In this document: piece by piece, positions 9,439 through 20,573 of the stretch
Numbering within the stretch: position 1 is the first letter of the stretch
Layout of the letters: each line of letters begins with the position of its first letter
DNA from: Rhizaria sp. SCN 62-66
Taxonomy: Eukaryota > Rhizaria, unplaced
Reading direction: 5' to 3'
DNA length: 25,348 nt
Assembly: GCA_001724265.1 (NCBI GenBank)
Contig: MEDY01000414.1
Location: forward strand, 1 to 25,348
Notes under the pieces: generated by a model
Told to the model about the DNA's origin: nothing
Database searches by the model: none
The model's input: the letters and a program-made list of their open reading frames with translations, nothing else
Made by a program: the position numbers and the translations under genes

Positions 9439-12400
9439 ATGAGCCTGCCCCTGGCCCCCGCGTCAGAGTCTGCTGCGGCCGCCGCCGGCGAGCTGCTGTG
9501 CGTTCTCTGCGACCACGACCCAGCGCAATTCCACTGCTCCGTCTGCAAGCAGTCTTTGTGCAAGGACTGCGACAGCGACATCCACAGCACCTTCCAGCTC
9601 CGCCTCCACATCCGCACACCTCTGCCCAGGTCAGCCAACAGCAACTCGGCCGACCTGGCCGCCGATAGCTCCGTCTCCAGCGCGGACTCGGTTCCGCCGG
9701 CGCCGCCCACGCCGACGTCAGCGACGGCATCGACGCTGCAGATCCCGCCCTCGTCGCGGACCGAGCTGGCCTCTGCGTTCGACGAGGAGGAGGAGGACGC
9801 GGTGTTGTCCAGCACCGGCGGCGACACGCTGGCTAACGACAACAGCGGCGCCAGCACCGGCCCCGTCGCCGCACCCATGCAGGGTCCGCAGCCGCTGCTC
9901 GCTGGCACTTCTCCTGTCCAGGCGGACACTGCAACATCAGCCTCAGCCTCGGCCTCAGCCCCTGCCTCTGGCTCTAGCGCCGCCTCGGGCACAGTCGCAT
10001 CTACGGCTCCCCCAGCGGGTCCCGGTGCGCTGCCATCGGCGGCCGCGCCCGCCTCCGCGGCGGCGCTGCGGCCGCCGCTGCCCGGGAACGCCGCGCGCAC
10101 CCCGCCCAAGCCCTTCAGCGGCCACGGCACGCCCGCACAGCCCTACAACAGTAACCCGTATAGCAACAACAGCAGCGGCAGCGGCAGCGGCTATAACCAC
10201 CTGCGTGCCCCAGGCTTCGGCAGCGGCAGCGGCAGCTACCCCGCGTACGGCAACGCCAGAGGCAGCGGCGCCGGCAGAGGCAACAGCGCGGGCGACGACG
10301 AGGGCGACCTTCTGCCCGGGCTGCCCTCGACCTCGCCGTTCCCATACATGCGCACCGTCGCGCCCACGGCGCACGTGCCCCATAATGCGGAGGCGGGGGG
10401 TGTCACGGGCACCGCGACCAGCGACTCGTCGCATTCGTTCCCGCCGAACCCCGCGTTTGCGCACAATCGCAACGGCAGCATCGACGGCCACATGAGCATC
10501 AGCAACAGCAGCGACAACAATTCTGATAACAGCGGCGGCGGCTTTGGCGGCCGCGGCAGCTCCAGCCCGCCCATGCCGCCCTCTTCCCACTCCCCCGGCG
10601 TCCCCCCGCACCCGCACGCGCACTCGCAGTCGCAGGGCCCCGGGACGGGCCTCGGGCTCGGACTGGGCATGGGCGTTGGGGGGCCCGGGGTGGCTGCGGC
10701 GATGCCGTCGCGCACTCTTGGCCGTCCCCGGCCCGCGGCCGCCACTGCGGGCCCGCACTTTGCCGCCGACAACAGCGCGTTCGCCTCATGGGGCAATGAT
10801 AACATCGCGATCGGCCGCAGCGCCAGCAGCAGCGCGGGCGTCGGCGCCAACAACGCGAGCGCCATCATGGCGACCGCGCACGCGCACACCGTGTCTGCGC
10901 ACGCGGACGCGGTGCCCACGCCGGTCACCCCGGTCACGGCCGAGGCGGCGGCCGATGCCGCACACGCCGCCGCGCTGCTGCTGCCGCCTTCGCCCTCGCC
11001 GCAGCCGCAGCCCCCTCAGCCGCAGGCACAGGCGCAACAACAGACGCAAGACGCCGCCGCCGCTGCCGCCGCCGCCACTGCCGCGGACAGCACGGATGCA
11101 GTGCCGGCGGGTTCACCACGCGGCCGCAGGGGTAGCGCGCGCGCGCTGCCGCCCTCGGCCGCGCTGCACGCAGTCGCCGCGCCCGCCGCGCCGCCCGCGC
11201 AGCTCTCGCCCCCACAGCTATCACCCGCGCCCACCGCGGGGACGGCCGGCGTGACGGGGGCGGGGGAGGGGAGTCCCGCGTTCTTGCCGCACCCGCTGCC
11301 GCTGCCGGGCGGGCTGGGCAGCTACCCCTCGAACGCGTCCGCGGACGCTCAGTCACCCGCCACCGCCTCAGCCACGGCCAAGGCTGGGGATGGGATGAGA
11401 GGAGCGGCGACGCCTGGGGCAACAACGGCGACGACGGGGACGTCGAGCAATGCTTTTTCTTCTCCGTTTGCCGCCGCCGCGAACGCCAGAGCCTCCGGTA
11501 CATCTCTAAACAACAATAATAGCACTGCCAATGCTGGTGCAGTTGGTGCCAACAGTAACGCCGACAGAGCGCCCTCGGCCGCGGCCTCACACAGCACAGT
11601 CGGCTCCCCCGGTGCCCAGATGCCCGCCCACAGCAACAGCAACCGCGGCAGCACTAGCAGCGGCAACAATGCCAACGCTGTGGGGGCTCCCTCCGCCGTG
11701 CTGTCACCGACCGACGCGATCGTGGCGTTCCGACAGCAAATCCTGTCCTCGCCCGTGGGCCGGGAGCGGGTGCGCGCGCTGGCCTCGGACACCGAGGACG
11801 AGGACGAACTCAACAGCATTGAAGACGGCTTCGCCGTGGACGGCGGTGGCTACAAGAGCGCTGGCGCCACCGCGAGCGATGGCACGAACAGGAACACACA
11901 CGGCAACATTGACACTGTCGCTGATGCTGGCGCTGGAGCTGGGTTTGCTAGTCCTAACCCCGGTCGCAGCAACGCAGACGGCAGCGGCGGCGGCGACGGC
12001 GTTGGCGCGAGTGCGAGTGTGAACAGTGCGCTCCCAACCGAGAGGCGCCTTGACTTGGATTCGCCGGCCCCCGTCCCGCCCGCGCGCAATACTAGCTGGA
12101 GCGCTGTCGACCCCAGCAAGTCTGCCGCGGTTACCGAGGCGCCTGCAGAGTCCACGTCGACCGCACCCGCTGCCGCTGCCGGTGCCTCTGCAACTGGGAC
12201 TGATGCTGCGGGTGGCAATGCGACGATTACGGTTACTCCTCCGACCCCAATGCTGTCCGCGGTCTCTTCTTCCTCGTCAAATGCAACCACCAACGCACCC
12301 GCAAGCTCTAGCTCTAGCTCTAGTGCAACAGCAGCAACTGCCGCCCCCGCCGCCCCCACAGCAAGCACTAGCGCCGCTCCTGCTTCTGCGTCTACGACTG

Positions 12401-15400
12401 CGCCAGCGGCTGCTGCGCCCGCAAGCGGCGACGTGGATAACGACGGCATGCAGGTGACCGTGATGCCCGACGGGCGCGTGGTCAAGCAGCGGCCCTCGAT
12501 CGTGCAGACCATTCGCGCGGGTGGCAGCTACGTGTCCGGCCTGCTCTCGCCCACCGCGCCCGCGACGGGCTCCGCCGCGCCCACGCCCCTCGTCGGCGCT
12601 AACCCGAACCCCAGTGGCAGCAGCAGCGGCGGCAGCGCTATGCTTGCACTGCCCAGCTCAAGCGCGAACACAGGCTCGACCGCCAACGCGAACCCTAATT
12701 CTAGCTCAAGTTCTAGTTCTAACACTGGCGCTGCTTACGGCGCTGGTTCGAGCTCGAGCGGCAGCCTCGCGTTGGCCGCCAGCGCGCGCACGACTCGCGC
12801 CGCGTCGATCAGCGTGGGCATGACACCTCAGACGCCGCGGATGCTGGCCGCGTCGCGGGGCTCCTTCTCCGCAGCCAACACCGCGGGCGCAGGTGCGGGG
12901 GCGGGGCCCGGCAGCGCGGGGTACAACAAGTACCGTGCGGCCGCGATGTCGCTCGAGGTCAAGCAGCAGTCGCTGGCCAACGACATCGACGACGCTACCA
13001 GGCAGCAGCAGCAACAGCAGAAGCCGCAATTCGGCGTCAGTACGTTCAACAAAATATTCGGTAACAAATGAATTGATTACAACATCATGGTATCTAAGAC
13101 GAATCTAAAACTATAATCTAATATTTTACTTTGTACTCATTCTTTGTTCATTTGTTCAATTTTTGCTGTTTTTCTCCACTCAGACGGATTCGACCCCACG
13201 TCCGCGATTGCGCAGGCGCTGGCGAACAAGCTGCACCCGTCGGGCACGCTGACATACAACTCGCTCGAGGTCGCGGCGTGCGAGTCGGCCGCGGCGGAGA
13301 TCTACGCGCGCATCGCGGCGCTGGCGCCCGAGGCGCAGGCGACGGGCCACCACGCGGGTCGACTCAACGAGCTGCTCGCCACCGCCCACTCCAAGGCGGC
13401 GCAGGCGGCGGACCTGGAGCGGCGGCAGCTCTCGGAGCTGGACCAGCTACGCGAGTACCACAAGCGGCTCCTGGCGGCCGCGGACCGCGCCAAGGAGGCC
13501 GAGCGCGCGGCGCGGCTGCAGTGGGTCGCGCACAACGCTGACGCTGTCGCCGCCGCCGCTCGCGCGATGGCGCTGCCGGAGGGCGCGCTGCCGCCGGGAG
13601 TCGGACTGGGCGCCGACGGTGCGCAGGTCGCGCTGCCGCCCTCGCTCGCCGACCCCAGACTGGTTGTGCCGTACCATCTGCAGCCGCAGGGCGCGGGGGG
13701 TAATGCTGGCGCTGGTACGGGCACCGGGGTTACCTCTGGGATGCACAGTCGCAACCCGTCGCTCGGTGGCAGCAACTCGCTGTTTAACCCTAATAACATG
13801 AATGGCGGTATGACCCCCGGTGTGAACAGAAATGGCGACGCCAACGTCAATGCTCCCGCTGCCGCTGCGGTGCTGCCTGGAGGGTTCTCATACCCGTATC
13901 CCCCCATGAACAATCACGCTGCTGCTGCTGCCCCTGTTGTGCCCGCCCTCGTGCCGGGCTCCGTGCTTGTGCTGGGGCCGGACGGCGCTCTGAGGGCCAA
14001 CGGGGCCGCCGTGCCTCCGCAAGCGCTCGCCGCGCTCCTGGCGCAGACGCTCTCCGCGGCCACCAACACCAACACCAGCCCCAACAGCAACAACGCGGCT
14101 CTCGCGGGCCAGATGGTCGCCGTGAGCAGACAGGGTACGCGCCATACGTCCCCCGTTGCGCCCATGCACGGGGCCGCGTTCAGCGGCGCCGGCGGACTGA
14201 CGGCGGGGCCTCGGTCGTCCCCGAATCAGCAGGGGCCGTTCGCGGCTCAGTTCCAGCCGCAGTCGTTGCAGCCCGCCGCGATCGCCGTCATCGACGACAA
14301 CATCGTTGCCAACACTCGCGAGCCGCCGCCGCAGTCGCCTGCGATGACGATGAATGCCGCCGGGGCGAATGCTGCGGGCCTCTCGGTGCATTCGCTGGGC
14401 CTTGTTGTTTCTGACGCGAATAACAACAACAATATGAACATGAAAAATAACCAGCAAAGCGAGGTCTTCGGATCCGGAGGCTACGATCCCAACGCTGCCG
14501 CCGGCGCCGGCGTGACCGGTGCGCCTATGCACAACTACGGCCGCCCGGCCGAGGTGCTGAACGACTCCATCAGCGATCTGACCGACGGCGAGTCGCTCTC
14601 CGGCTCGGTTTCAGCCTCGGCAGCCTCGCTCTTTGCCCTCCCACCCCCGCGACCCTTCGCAGCCGACAACACCGAGCAGCAGCAGCAGCAGCAGCAGCCG
14701 AGGCCTGAGAGCAGCATCGACCTGGAGCGTGTTCCGCAGACGTCCCCCGCCGCCTACTACCAGCACCAGCGCGGCCCGCTCTCTCAGCATCAACAAAAGC
14801 AGCAGCAACAACAACAGAAGGAGTTCAGCGGCGGCAGCAGCCATGGTAGTCCGTTTGCGCCACTCTCGTCCGGCAGCAACGCCAAGCGCAGCAGCGCTAT
14901 CTTTACCTTCGGACTGCCGGAGTCGCATGGCGAGGCTGCTCTCCATGCGCCGGCGCAGGCGCAGGCGCAACAGCACGGTACTGGTGTGCCGGCTGCTGCG
15001 AACAGCGCTCAACAGCAGCAGCAGCAGCAGCAGCAGCAACGGCAGACAGGTCCCAGTAGTGATGAAGAGCCGTGGGTTGAGAAGGGCGGTCACGCGCACT
15101 CTGCTCACGGTCGCCCTGCTGGTCACGGCCACGCCTACGATGGCCCAGAACGTCATGGCAGCAACGGCCTCGGTCTGCCGAACGACTCGCCCTCCGCTGC
15201 GGCCGCCAGTCGTCACTTGAGCAGCGGACAGCAGCAGCGAGGCGACAAGAGGGGCAATGGTTCCCGCCCTGTGTCAGCCTCGTCGTCGGTGTCGTCCTTA
15301 GGGGCGGACCGCGGTAGCCGCCACAACGGCGACAACGCCCAGGGTCGGAACAGCCAGCGCCCTCAGCAGCGCGGCTACGATAATGACTCTGGCGATAACG

Positions 15401-18183
15401 GCGCTCACGAGTACGACGGCAACACGCGCACGCCACATCAGCTCCACAGTCGCGGCCAGGGCCAGGGCCAAGGCCAGGGCGCGGCGGGCAAGCGGGGCGG
15501 CGACAGCAGCGGCACGCGCAGCCGCACGCGCACCCCCGGCAGCATCGCCGCCTCGCTGTACAACGACTCGGACTTCGGCGCCAAGCGGTACATCAACGAC
15601 GCTCGTCAGGGTCATAATGCCAAGGGCGCTGGTTATGACGGCGATGATAATGATATTGATCAAGGTGGCGACTACGATGATAACGCCAACAATGCACACG
15701 ATGCGTATAAGCACGCGCGTGGCCGTGAGCGTCAAGCGTACGCGACGGTTGACGAGGACGCGCTGCTCCACTCTGCCTTTGAAATCGTTGACGACGACAA
15801 GAATAACCAGGAGAGCGACAACATGCACGACATGTACAACGATGATCGCCGTAGTTACCTCAACAACGAACGCACCCGCCCCCCGTCTGCCTCCGACTCT
15901 CGCCGTAACGGCGGCGCGCGGCAGCACCAGCCTTCTCGTCCTTGCAATCGCAACGGCAATCAATACCAGCAGCCCCAACAGCAGCAGTCGCAGCAGCAGC
16001 GGCTGGAGCCCCGCTCCGCGGACCTGTCGCGTCCTCCGTCGTCCTTCGGCCAGCGGTACAACAGCTACGAGCACACCGCCCACGACGACAACGACACTCG
16101 TGACCGTGATCGTAATCGCGACCGTGGCCGCGACTATGACCGCGAGCGCGACAGCGAGAACGACCGCTTCAGCGTTGCGCCGAGTGTCGAGCGGCCCGAG
16201 TCGGCCGCCCGCCGCCGCGCTGAGGTCACAGCGCGCGGCGCGTACGAGCCCGTGCCGCCGCGCCGCGCCGCCGCGGGGAACTTTGGCGTCGCGCCGCCGC
16301 AGCGCGGGTGGGCCGTTCTTCCGCCCTCCGGCTACCCGCACTACGCCCAACAGCAGCAATACCAGCAGCAACAGCCCTATTCACAGCAGCAGTATCCGCA
16401 ACAGCAGCAGCAGCGTCGGCTTCTCCCCGCGTCGGTTTCCGCCCCGCCGCCCCCGCAGCACGCGCCGCTGATGCGCGGCCCGCCCCTGGCCGTACTGCCC
16501 TCCGGTGCCGCGGCCCAGCTCGCCGCCGCGCGCGCCGCTCTTGCCGCGGCACAGCTCTCGCAGTCGCACGCCGCCGTTGTCGCCGGCGGCGCCGCGGCCG
16601 AGGCGGCGCTGCTGCAGGCGGCGCACGCCACGCGGCAGCGGCGCGGCACGGCGCAGGCGGCCGCGCTGGCCACGGCGGTCGGCGCGCGCGAGGCCGAGGC
16701 GCTGCGGCGCGGCCAGGGAGCTAAGGCGGCCGCCGTCGTGTGCCGCCACGGCGGCTACATGCAGTGGCTCATCGGCGGCGACGGCGCCGCGCTTGTCTCG
16801 GCGCTCGTGCCGCAGCAGGCGCAGCCGCACCCGCAGCAGCAGCAACAGCAGCGCCCTGTGATGCCGCAACAGCACATGCAGCAGCAGCAGCAGTCTCAGC
16901 AGTATCAGCAGCATGGCCCTGCAAGCCGAGACTATGACCGTGACCGCGACCGTGACAGCGCCTATGCTTGCGACGGCGACCGCGGCCACGATCGCGACTA
17001 CAGCCGTGAGCGTGCGCGTGCGCGTGGCTACGAGCGTGGCTATGACCGTGAGCGCAATGATACCGGTGACCGTTATAATCGTGTTGATAACCACCGTCAC
17101 TACGATCGCAAGGACGCACGCAAGAGCAGCCCCGTTAATGATCGCGACCGCCATTATGACGACGATAACGATGACGAAGGCCGCGATAACTGCGATGACA
17201 ATGACTATAATCGCGTTCGCTCTCACAATATCAACCGGCGTGATGACCACCCGTCACAGTCTCAATCCCGCGCGCACCATGATGACCGTAATCGCGACTA
17301 TGACCACGACCATGGCCATGAACGTGACCACGACCGCGATCATGACCTTGAGCGGGAGCGGGAGCAGGATCGTGAGTATGGCACTCGCGATGTCAGGCCG
17401 CCGAGACCTAGCCCTCGCACCGTGCTCTCCGAGCAGCGCGCCTCCAACGGCCACATTCACCCTGGCCCTAACGGCGGTGACGATGATGCCGCTGACGACG
17501 TTGTGGACGCCGACGACCGTGACGCCCACACGACTAACGACGACGACGACGCTGCCTCCGCGTTCGTGGACCCCGCAGCGGCGGAATGGGCCGCATTCGA
17601 CCCGTCGCGCCGGCCCACGCGCTCCTCGGCCTCGTCGCCCGCCGCCACGCCCGTGCCGCCGCTCCCGCTCAGCGCGCACTCGCTGGCCCAGTCGCACTTG
17701 AGCTCCAACGCTAGCGTCAGCGCCGGACAGCAGCAGCAGCAGCTGCTGCAGCAACAGAAGCGGCGCCCGACTGCGCCCCCGCCGCGCGCCTCGTCCCCTC
17801 CGTCCAACCCAGCAGGATCTGTGAAGCCGCCGGCTGACAACGAGAAGGGCGTGCTGCCCCCGCCGCGGCCGCCAGTGCCGTCGCGCATCGTCACCGCGAC
17901 TCGCCGTCAACCTCCTTCGCAGCAGCAGCCGCAGCAGCTAGCGCAGGGGCCGCAGCAGCAGGGGCAGCAGCGGGTGGCGTCGGCGGCGGCGGCCGCGGTG
18001 AACAAGAAGTACCGCCGCGAGCGCCAGGCCGCGCTGGCGATGCTGCTCGCGGCCGGCGCCGCTAACTCTGCCTTGCAGCAGCAGCAGCAGCCTGAGGACG
18101 GCGCCGGCGCTGACGTAGATGCTGATGCGGAGGCTGGAATCGGTGGGTGGGACAATGTGGGCGACCAGAGGCTTGTCCGATGA
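9439..18183 (+). CDS. Giant B-box zinc-finger protein, mostly low complexity (two exons: 9439-13060, 13184-18183)
   Basis: The joined exons encode 2873 residues and end in TGA. A single B-box zinc finger sits at the N-terminus with ligands C21, C24, C33, C36, C41, C44, H49 and H57, matching the B-box spacing found in TRIM and CONSTANS-like proteins. No RING, CCT or other partner domain is recognisable. Residues about 60-1165 are Ala/Ser/Pro/Gly-rich low complexity. A probably helical, Ala/Glu/Arg-rich region starts before the splice junction (SLEVKQQSL) and continues to about residue 1350. A second Ala-rich helical stretch lies near 2313-2418. Between and after them are Gln, Asn and His tracts and Arg-Asp repeats (about 2457-2517 and 2574-2610). 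Exon 2 has no ATG at its start, and the splice restores an Asp codon in phase 1, so I treat the halves as one gene. B-boxes mediate protein interaction or oligomerisation, so a scaffold or condensate-forming role is only an inference. The start could lie after a 5'-UTR intron. Confidence 0.8.
13061..13183 (+). other. Intron of the B-box gene (123 nt, phase 1)
   Basis: The donor is TTCG|GTAACA and the acceptor follows a T-rich stretch ending CCACTCAG. It splits an Asp codon: G from 13060 plus AC from 13184-13185. The length is divisible by three, but the intron carries an in-frame TGA, so retention would end the protein two residues (Asn-Lys) after codon 1208. Its donor lacks the GTNCG pattern of the other introns in the window. 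Confidence 0.85.
14676..14699 (+). repeat. CAG tract encoding poly-Gln in the B-box protein
   Basis: A run of pure CAG codons lies in exon 2. Similar short CAG/CAA tracts occur at about 14796-14818, 15010-15040, 16845-16895, 17729-17757 and 18076-18090. Confidence 0.85.
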
Positions 18184-18648
18184 CAACTCCCGCCAAACAA
18201 CTGTGGCAATGTGAAGCAACTGTATCATGAAGGTACGCCACTGATGTGGTACGCCTTTGGAAAATGTAACTTCTAAACTTACTTTAGCTCTTCTTAAAAG
18301 ATCAATACTCTGTGATCGTCGCTTACCTAATGTGATAACAATATCAAGCAATACACTGCAATTAGAATCTCTCTTCAAATGTGGGAATCTATCGATAAAC
18401 AATCTTATTGTATTGAAAAGCTTTGCTCTGCAAAGCGAAAATAAATGAAACTCGGAAAACTATGAATAATGTGACCATTAAGACGTATAGGTACAATACA
18501 GGGTCGCTACGTTGCACTGACTGCCTCACTCACCTGAGCCATAAACCACGTCCATGGCCGTGACCTTGGTGAGCAGCGGAATGTAGTGTACGCAGCGAGA
18601 CCAGTATCAACATAGTGGGCGCGATCGTTGGGTAACAAGCCTCGCCGC
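18184..18648. other. Convergent spacer between B-box and NXF genes
   Basis: This 465-base region holds the 3' ends of two converging genes. AATAAA at 18440-18445 is a possible poly(A) signal for the plus-strand gene, about 257 bases past its stop. No clear signal was seen for the minus-strand gene. No coding region is supported. Confidence 0.5.
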
Positions 18649-20573
18649 TCACTGGCGGCCCTGCATGAGCATCTGCAGCGCGGCGTTAGGGTCGCCGCTC
18701 GCGGCGGAGAGCGCCTGGAACGCGGTGTTCTCGTCCACGCCTGCGTGCTGGCTGAGCTGGCACACGAGCTGGACCTGCTCCGGACTCAGCTGCGTCGCCG
18801 CCGCCGTCGCCGCGGCGCCGTAGGCGAGCGCGGGCGGCGCCACGAGCCCGACGCCTGCGACGGCGCCGAAGGGCGGCGTGAGCGTGGCGGGCGCGTGCGT
18901 CGGCAGCACGTTGCCCTCGAACGGGACGGCCTTGGAGGTGATGAATAGCATGTCGTTGTGCGCGCGGACGACCTGGGCGCCACGCTAGTCGGCCGAGACC
19001 TGCAGCATGAACGTGCGGAAAAAGGTCCGGATGAGCCGGTTGGTGGTGTCTAGGAACTCGCCCGACACACGCACCGTGACCACGGGCGCCTCGGGGATCG
19101 GCACGGCGTCGATGGTGAAGGCGTCGATCTCGTGGTACGTGGTGGGCAGCTTGCCCAGCAGGTCACGGATTGCCGCCACGCCCGTGCGCGCGTTGTTGAT
19201 GTTCGGGGGCGAGATAAAGGGCTGCGCGACAATGTTGCGCGCGACGTTGGTATAGACGGCGAGCTTGTTGGCCTGGTTGACGCTGGCATCGCTGGCAAGC
19301 GAGATGGACAGGCTCGCGTCGGCCGCGTACAGCGTGAATAGACTCGGGTTGCGCGTGTCCAGATAGACGAAGAAGTTGCGCACGAACTCCTGCACCAGAT
19401 CGTCGACGTCGGGGCTGATGCACGACCCGGCGGGCTCGGGCACGCGCGCCGCCGCGGACGTCAGAACTGGCGGCAGCGCGAACTGCACCGACGGCACGAA
19501 CGCCTGAGCGGGGAGCAAAAGATAGGAACAAAAAAAAAAGGAAAAGCAAGTTTAGGACACACAAATTGAGTATGTTTCGAGTGGGGGTGCCAATCCAAAT
19601 AATAATATGTTGTCAGGAACAAATATAAATGATGTGTGCGAACACGTGTTCTTCGATTGACAAGGAGCCGTACCTGTCCGTTGAGCACGGTAAGCGAGGG
19701 AAACGACTGCGACATAAAATAGGAGAAAATGCGAAAGTCCATGCGCGTCAGCACGGGGTTCCCGGTCAAATCAAGGACCTCCATCGTGTCGCGGAAGTTG
19801 GACAGCCCCGAGAATGAGTCGATATCGTTGACCTGGTTGTTGGTCAGCGAGAGCCCCTTGACCTGGCTCGTGGCCTGCGTGAGCGGCTTAAGCACGCGCA
19901 GATCGCTGATCTGGTTGTCGCTCAGATCGATGAGGTTGACGTCGGGGCAATTGTTGCCGATGATGTTGCAGAGCGCGCGGACGAAGCCCTGGTTGTTGAA
20001 GTTCGTGTTGGGGTACGACGCGCGCAGCGAGGCCAGGTTGAGGAACTTTTGGTTCGTGTCGTACTTGCTGCCGATGACAGCGTAGAGCTCGGCCTCGAGC
20101 TTCGACGTTGCCTGTCCGCTGTTGTTGGCGCGGTGCAGTACGGCCTGCACGCCGCCGCGGACGTCGCGGTTGATGCTGTCGACGAGCTTGCTCGCGACCT
20201 TGGCGTCGACCTCGATCGTCGCAGTGCCTACGCCGGGCTGAAAGTTGTTCTTCATGATGCTCAAGTTGGGGGACTTCTTGCGGAGGAAAGCGGCGAAGTC
20301 GCGGAACTGCCATTGAGGGTTGAAGTTGGAGCACACGATCGTGGTGGTGGCCGAGTTGTTGTTCTTGAGCTGTGGACCGCGGCCGCCGCGGTTGTTGTTG
20401 TTGTTGTTGTTGTTGTTATTGTTATTGTTGTAGTTAGCATTGTTGTTATTGTTATTGTTGTAGTTGTTGTTGTTATTGTTGTTGAAGTTAGCATTGTTGT
20501 TGTTCGTGTTGCTGCTGTAGCGATTCCCGCCACCCGAGAAGCGATTGCCGCCACCACCGCCGCGATAGGACAT
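18649..20573 (-). CDS. NXF1: NXF1/Mex67-type nuclear mRNA export receptor (exons 20573-19674 and 19503-18649, with in-frame TAG)
   Basis: The two exons join in phase 0 (GQ|AFVPSVQ) to give 584 codons ending in TGA, with a TAG at codon 473. The domain order is that of the NXF/Mex67 family. It has a Gly/Asn-rich N-terminus (long poly-Asn, residues about 24-62), an RRM-like fold (about 78-150) and leucine-rich repeats (about 190-295, with IDLSDNQI, LSLTNNQV and VLDLTGNPV). These are followed by an NTF2-like domain (about 325-500, with FVRNFFVYLD, RTFFRTF and NDMLF) and a C-terminal TAP-C/UBA-like domain (about 539-584, LSPEQVQLVCQL). The protein is expected to carry mRNPs through nuclear pores with an NXT1/Mtr2-like partner and to bind FG repeats through the NTF2 and UBA-like modules. 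I chose ATG 20573, after which SYRGGGGG follows. The TAG at 18987-18985 interrupts an otherwise continuous frame, and homology resumes directly after it. Causes could be sequence error, a recoded codon, a tiny intron or an inactivated allele. Confidence 0.9.
19504..19673 (-). other. Intron of the NXF gene (170 nt, phase 0)
   Basis: On the minus strand the donor is CAG|GTACGG and the acceptor CCGCTCAG|GCG, preceded by a strong T-rich tract. Removal joins the last leucine-rich repeat (LTVLNGQ) to the linker before the NTF2-like domain without frame change, which matches the family alignment. Confidence 0.93.
20393..20510 (-). repeat. AAC/AAT tract encoding poly-Asn in the NXF protein
   Basis: On the minus strand, blocks of AAC with some AAT codons encode long Asn runs separated by Tyr, Ala and Phe. 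It is seen on the plus strand as GTT/ATT repeats. Confidence 0.9.

Noticed and set aside
15298-16371. Long minus-strand frame opposite the B-box gene
   Set aside because: It is a shadow of GC-rich biased codons, with no domain and composition typical of antisense frames.
13144-18183. Exon 2 of the B-box gene as a separate gene
   Set aside because: There is no ATG at its start, the sequence before 13184 is a T-rich intron ending in CAG, and splicing restores an exact codon with the upstream exon.
2193-20510. Tandem repeats as possible CRISPR or satellite arrays
   Set aside because: All are in-frame codon microsatellites inside protein genes with no regular unique spacers.
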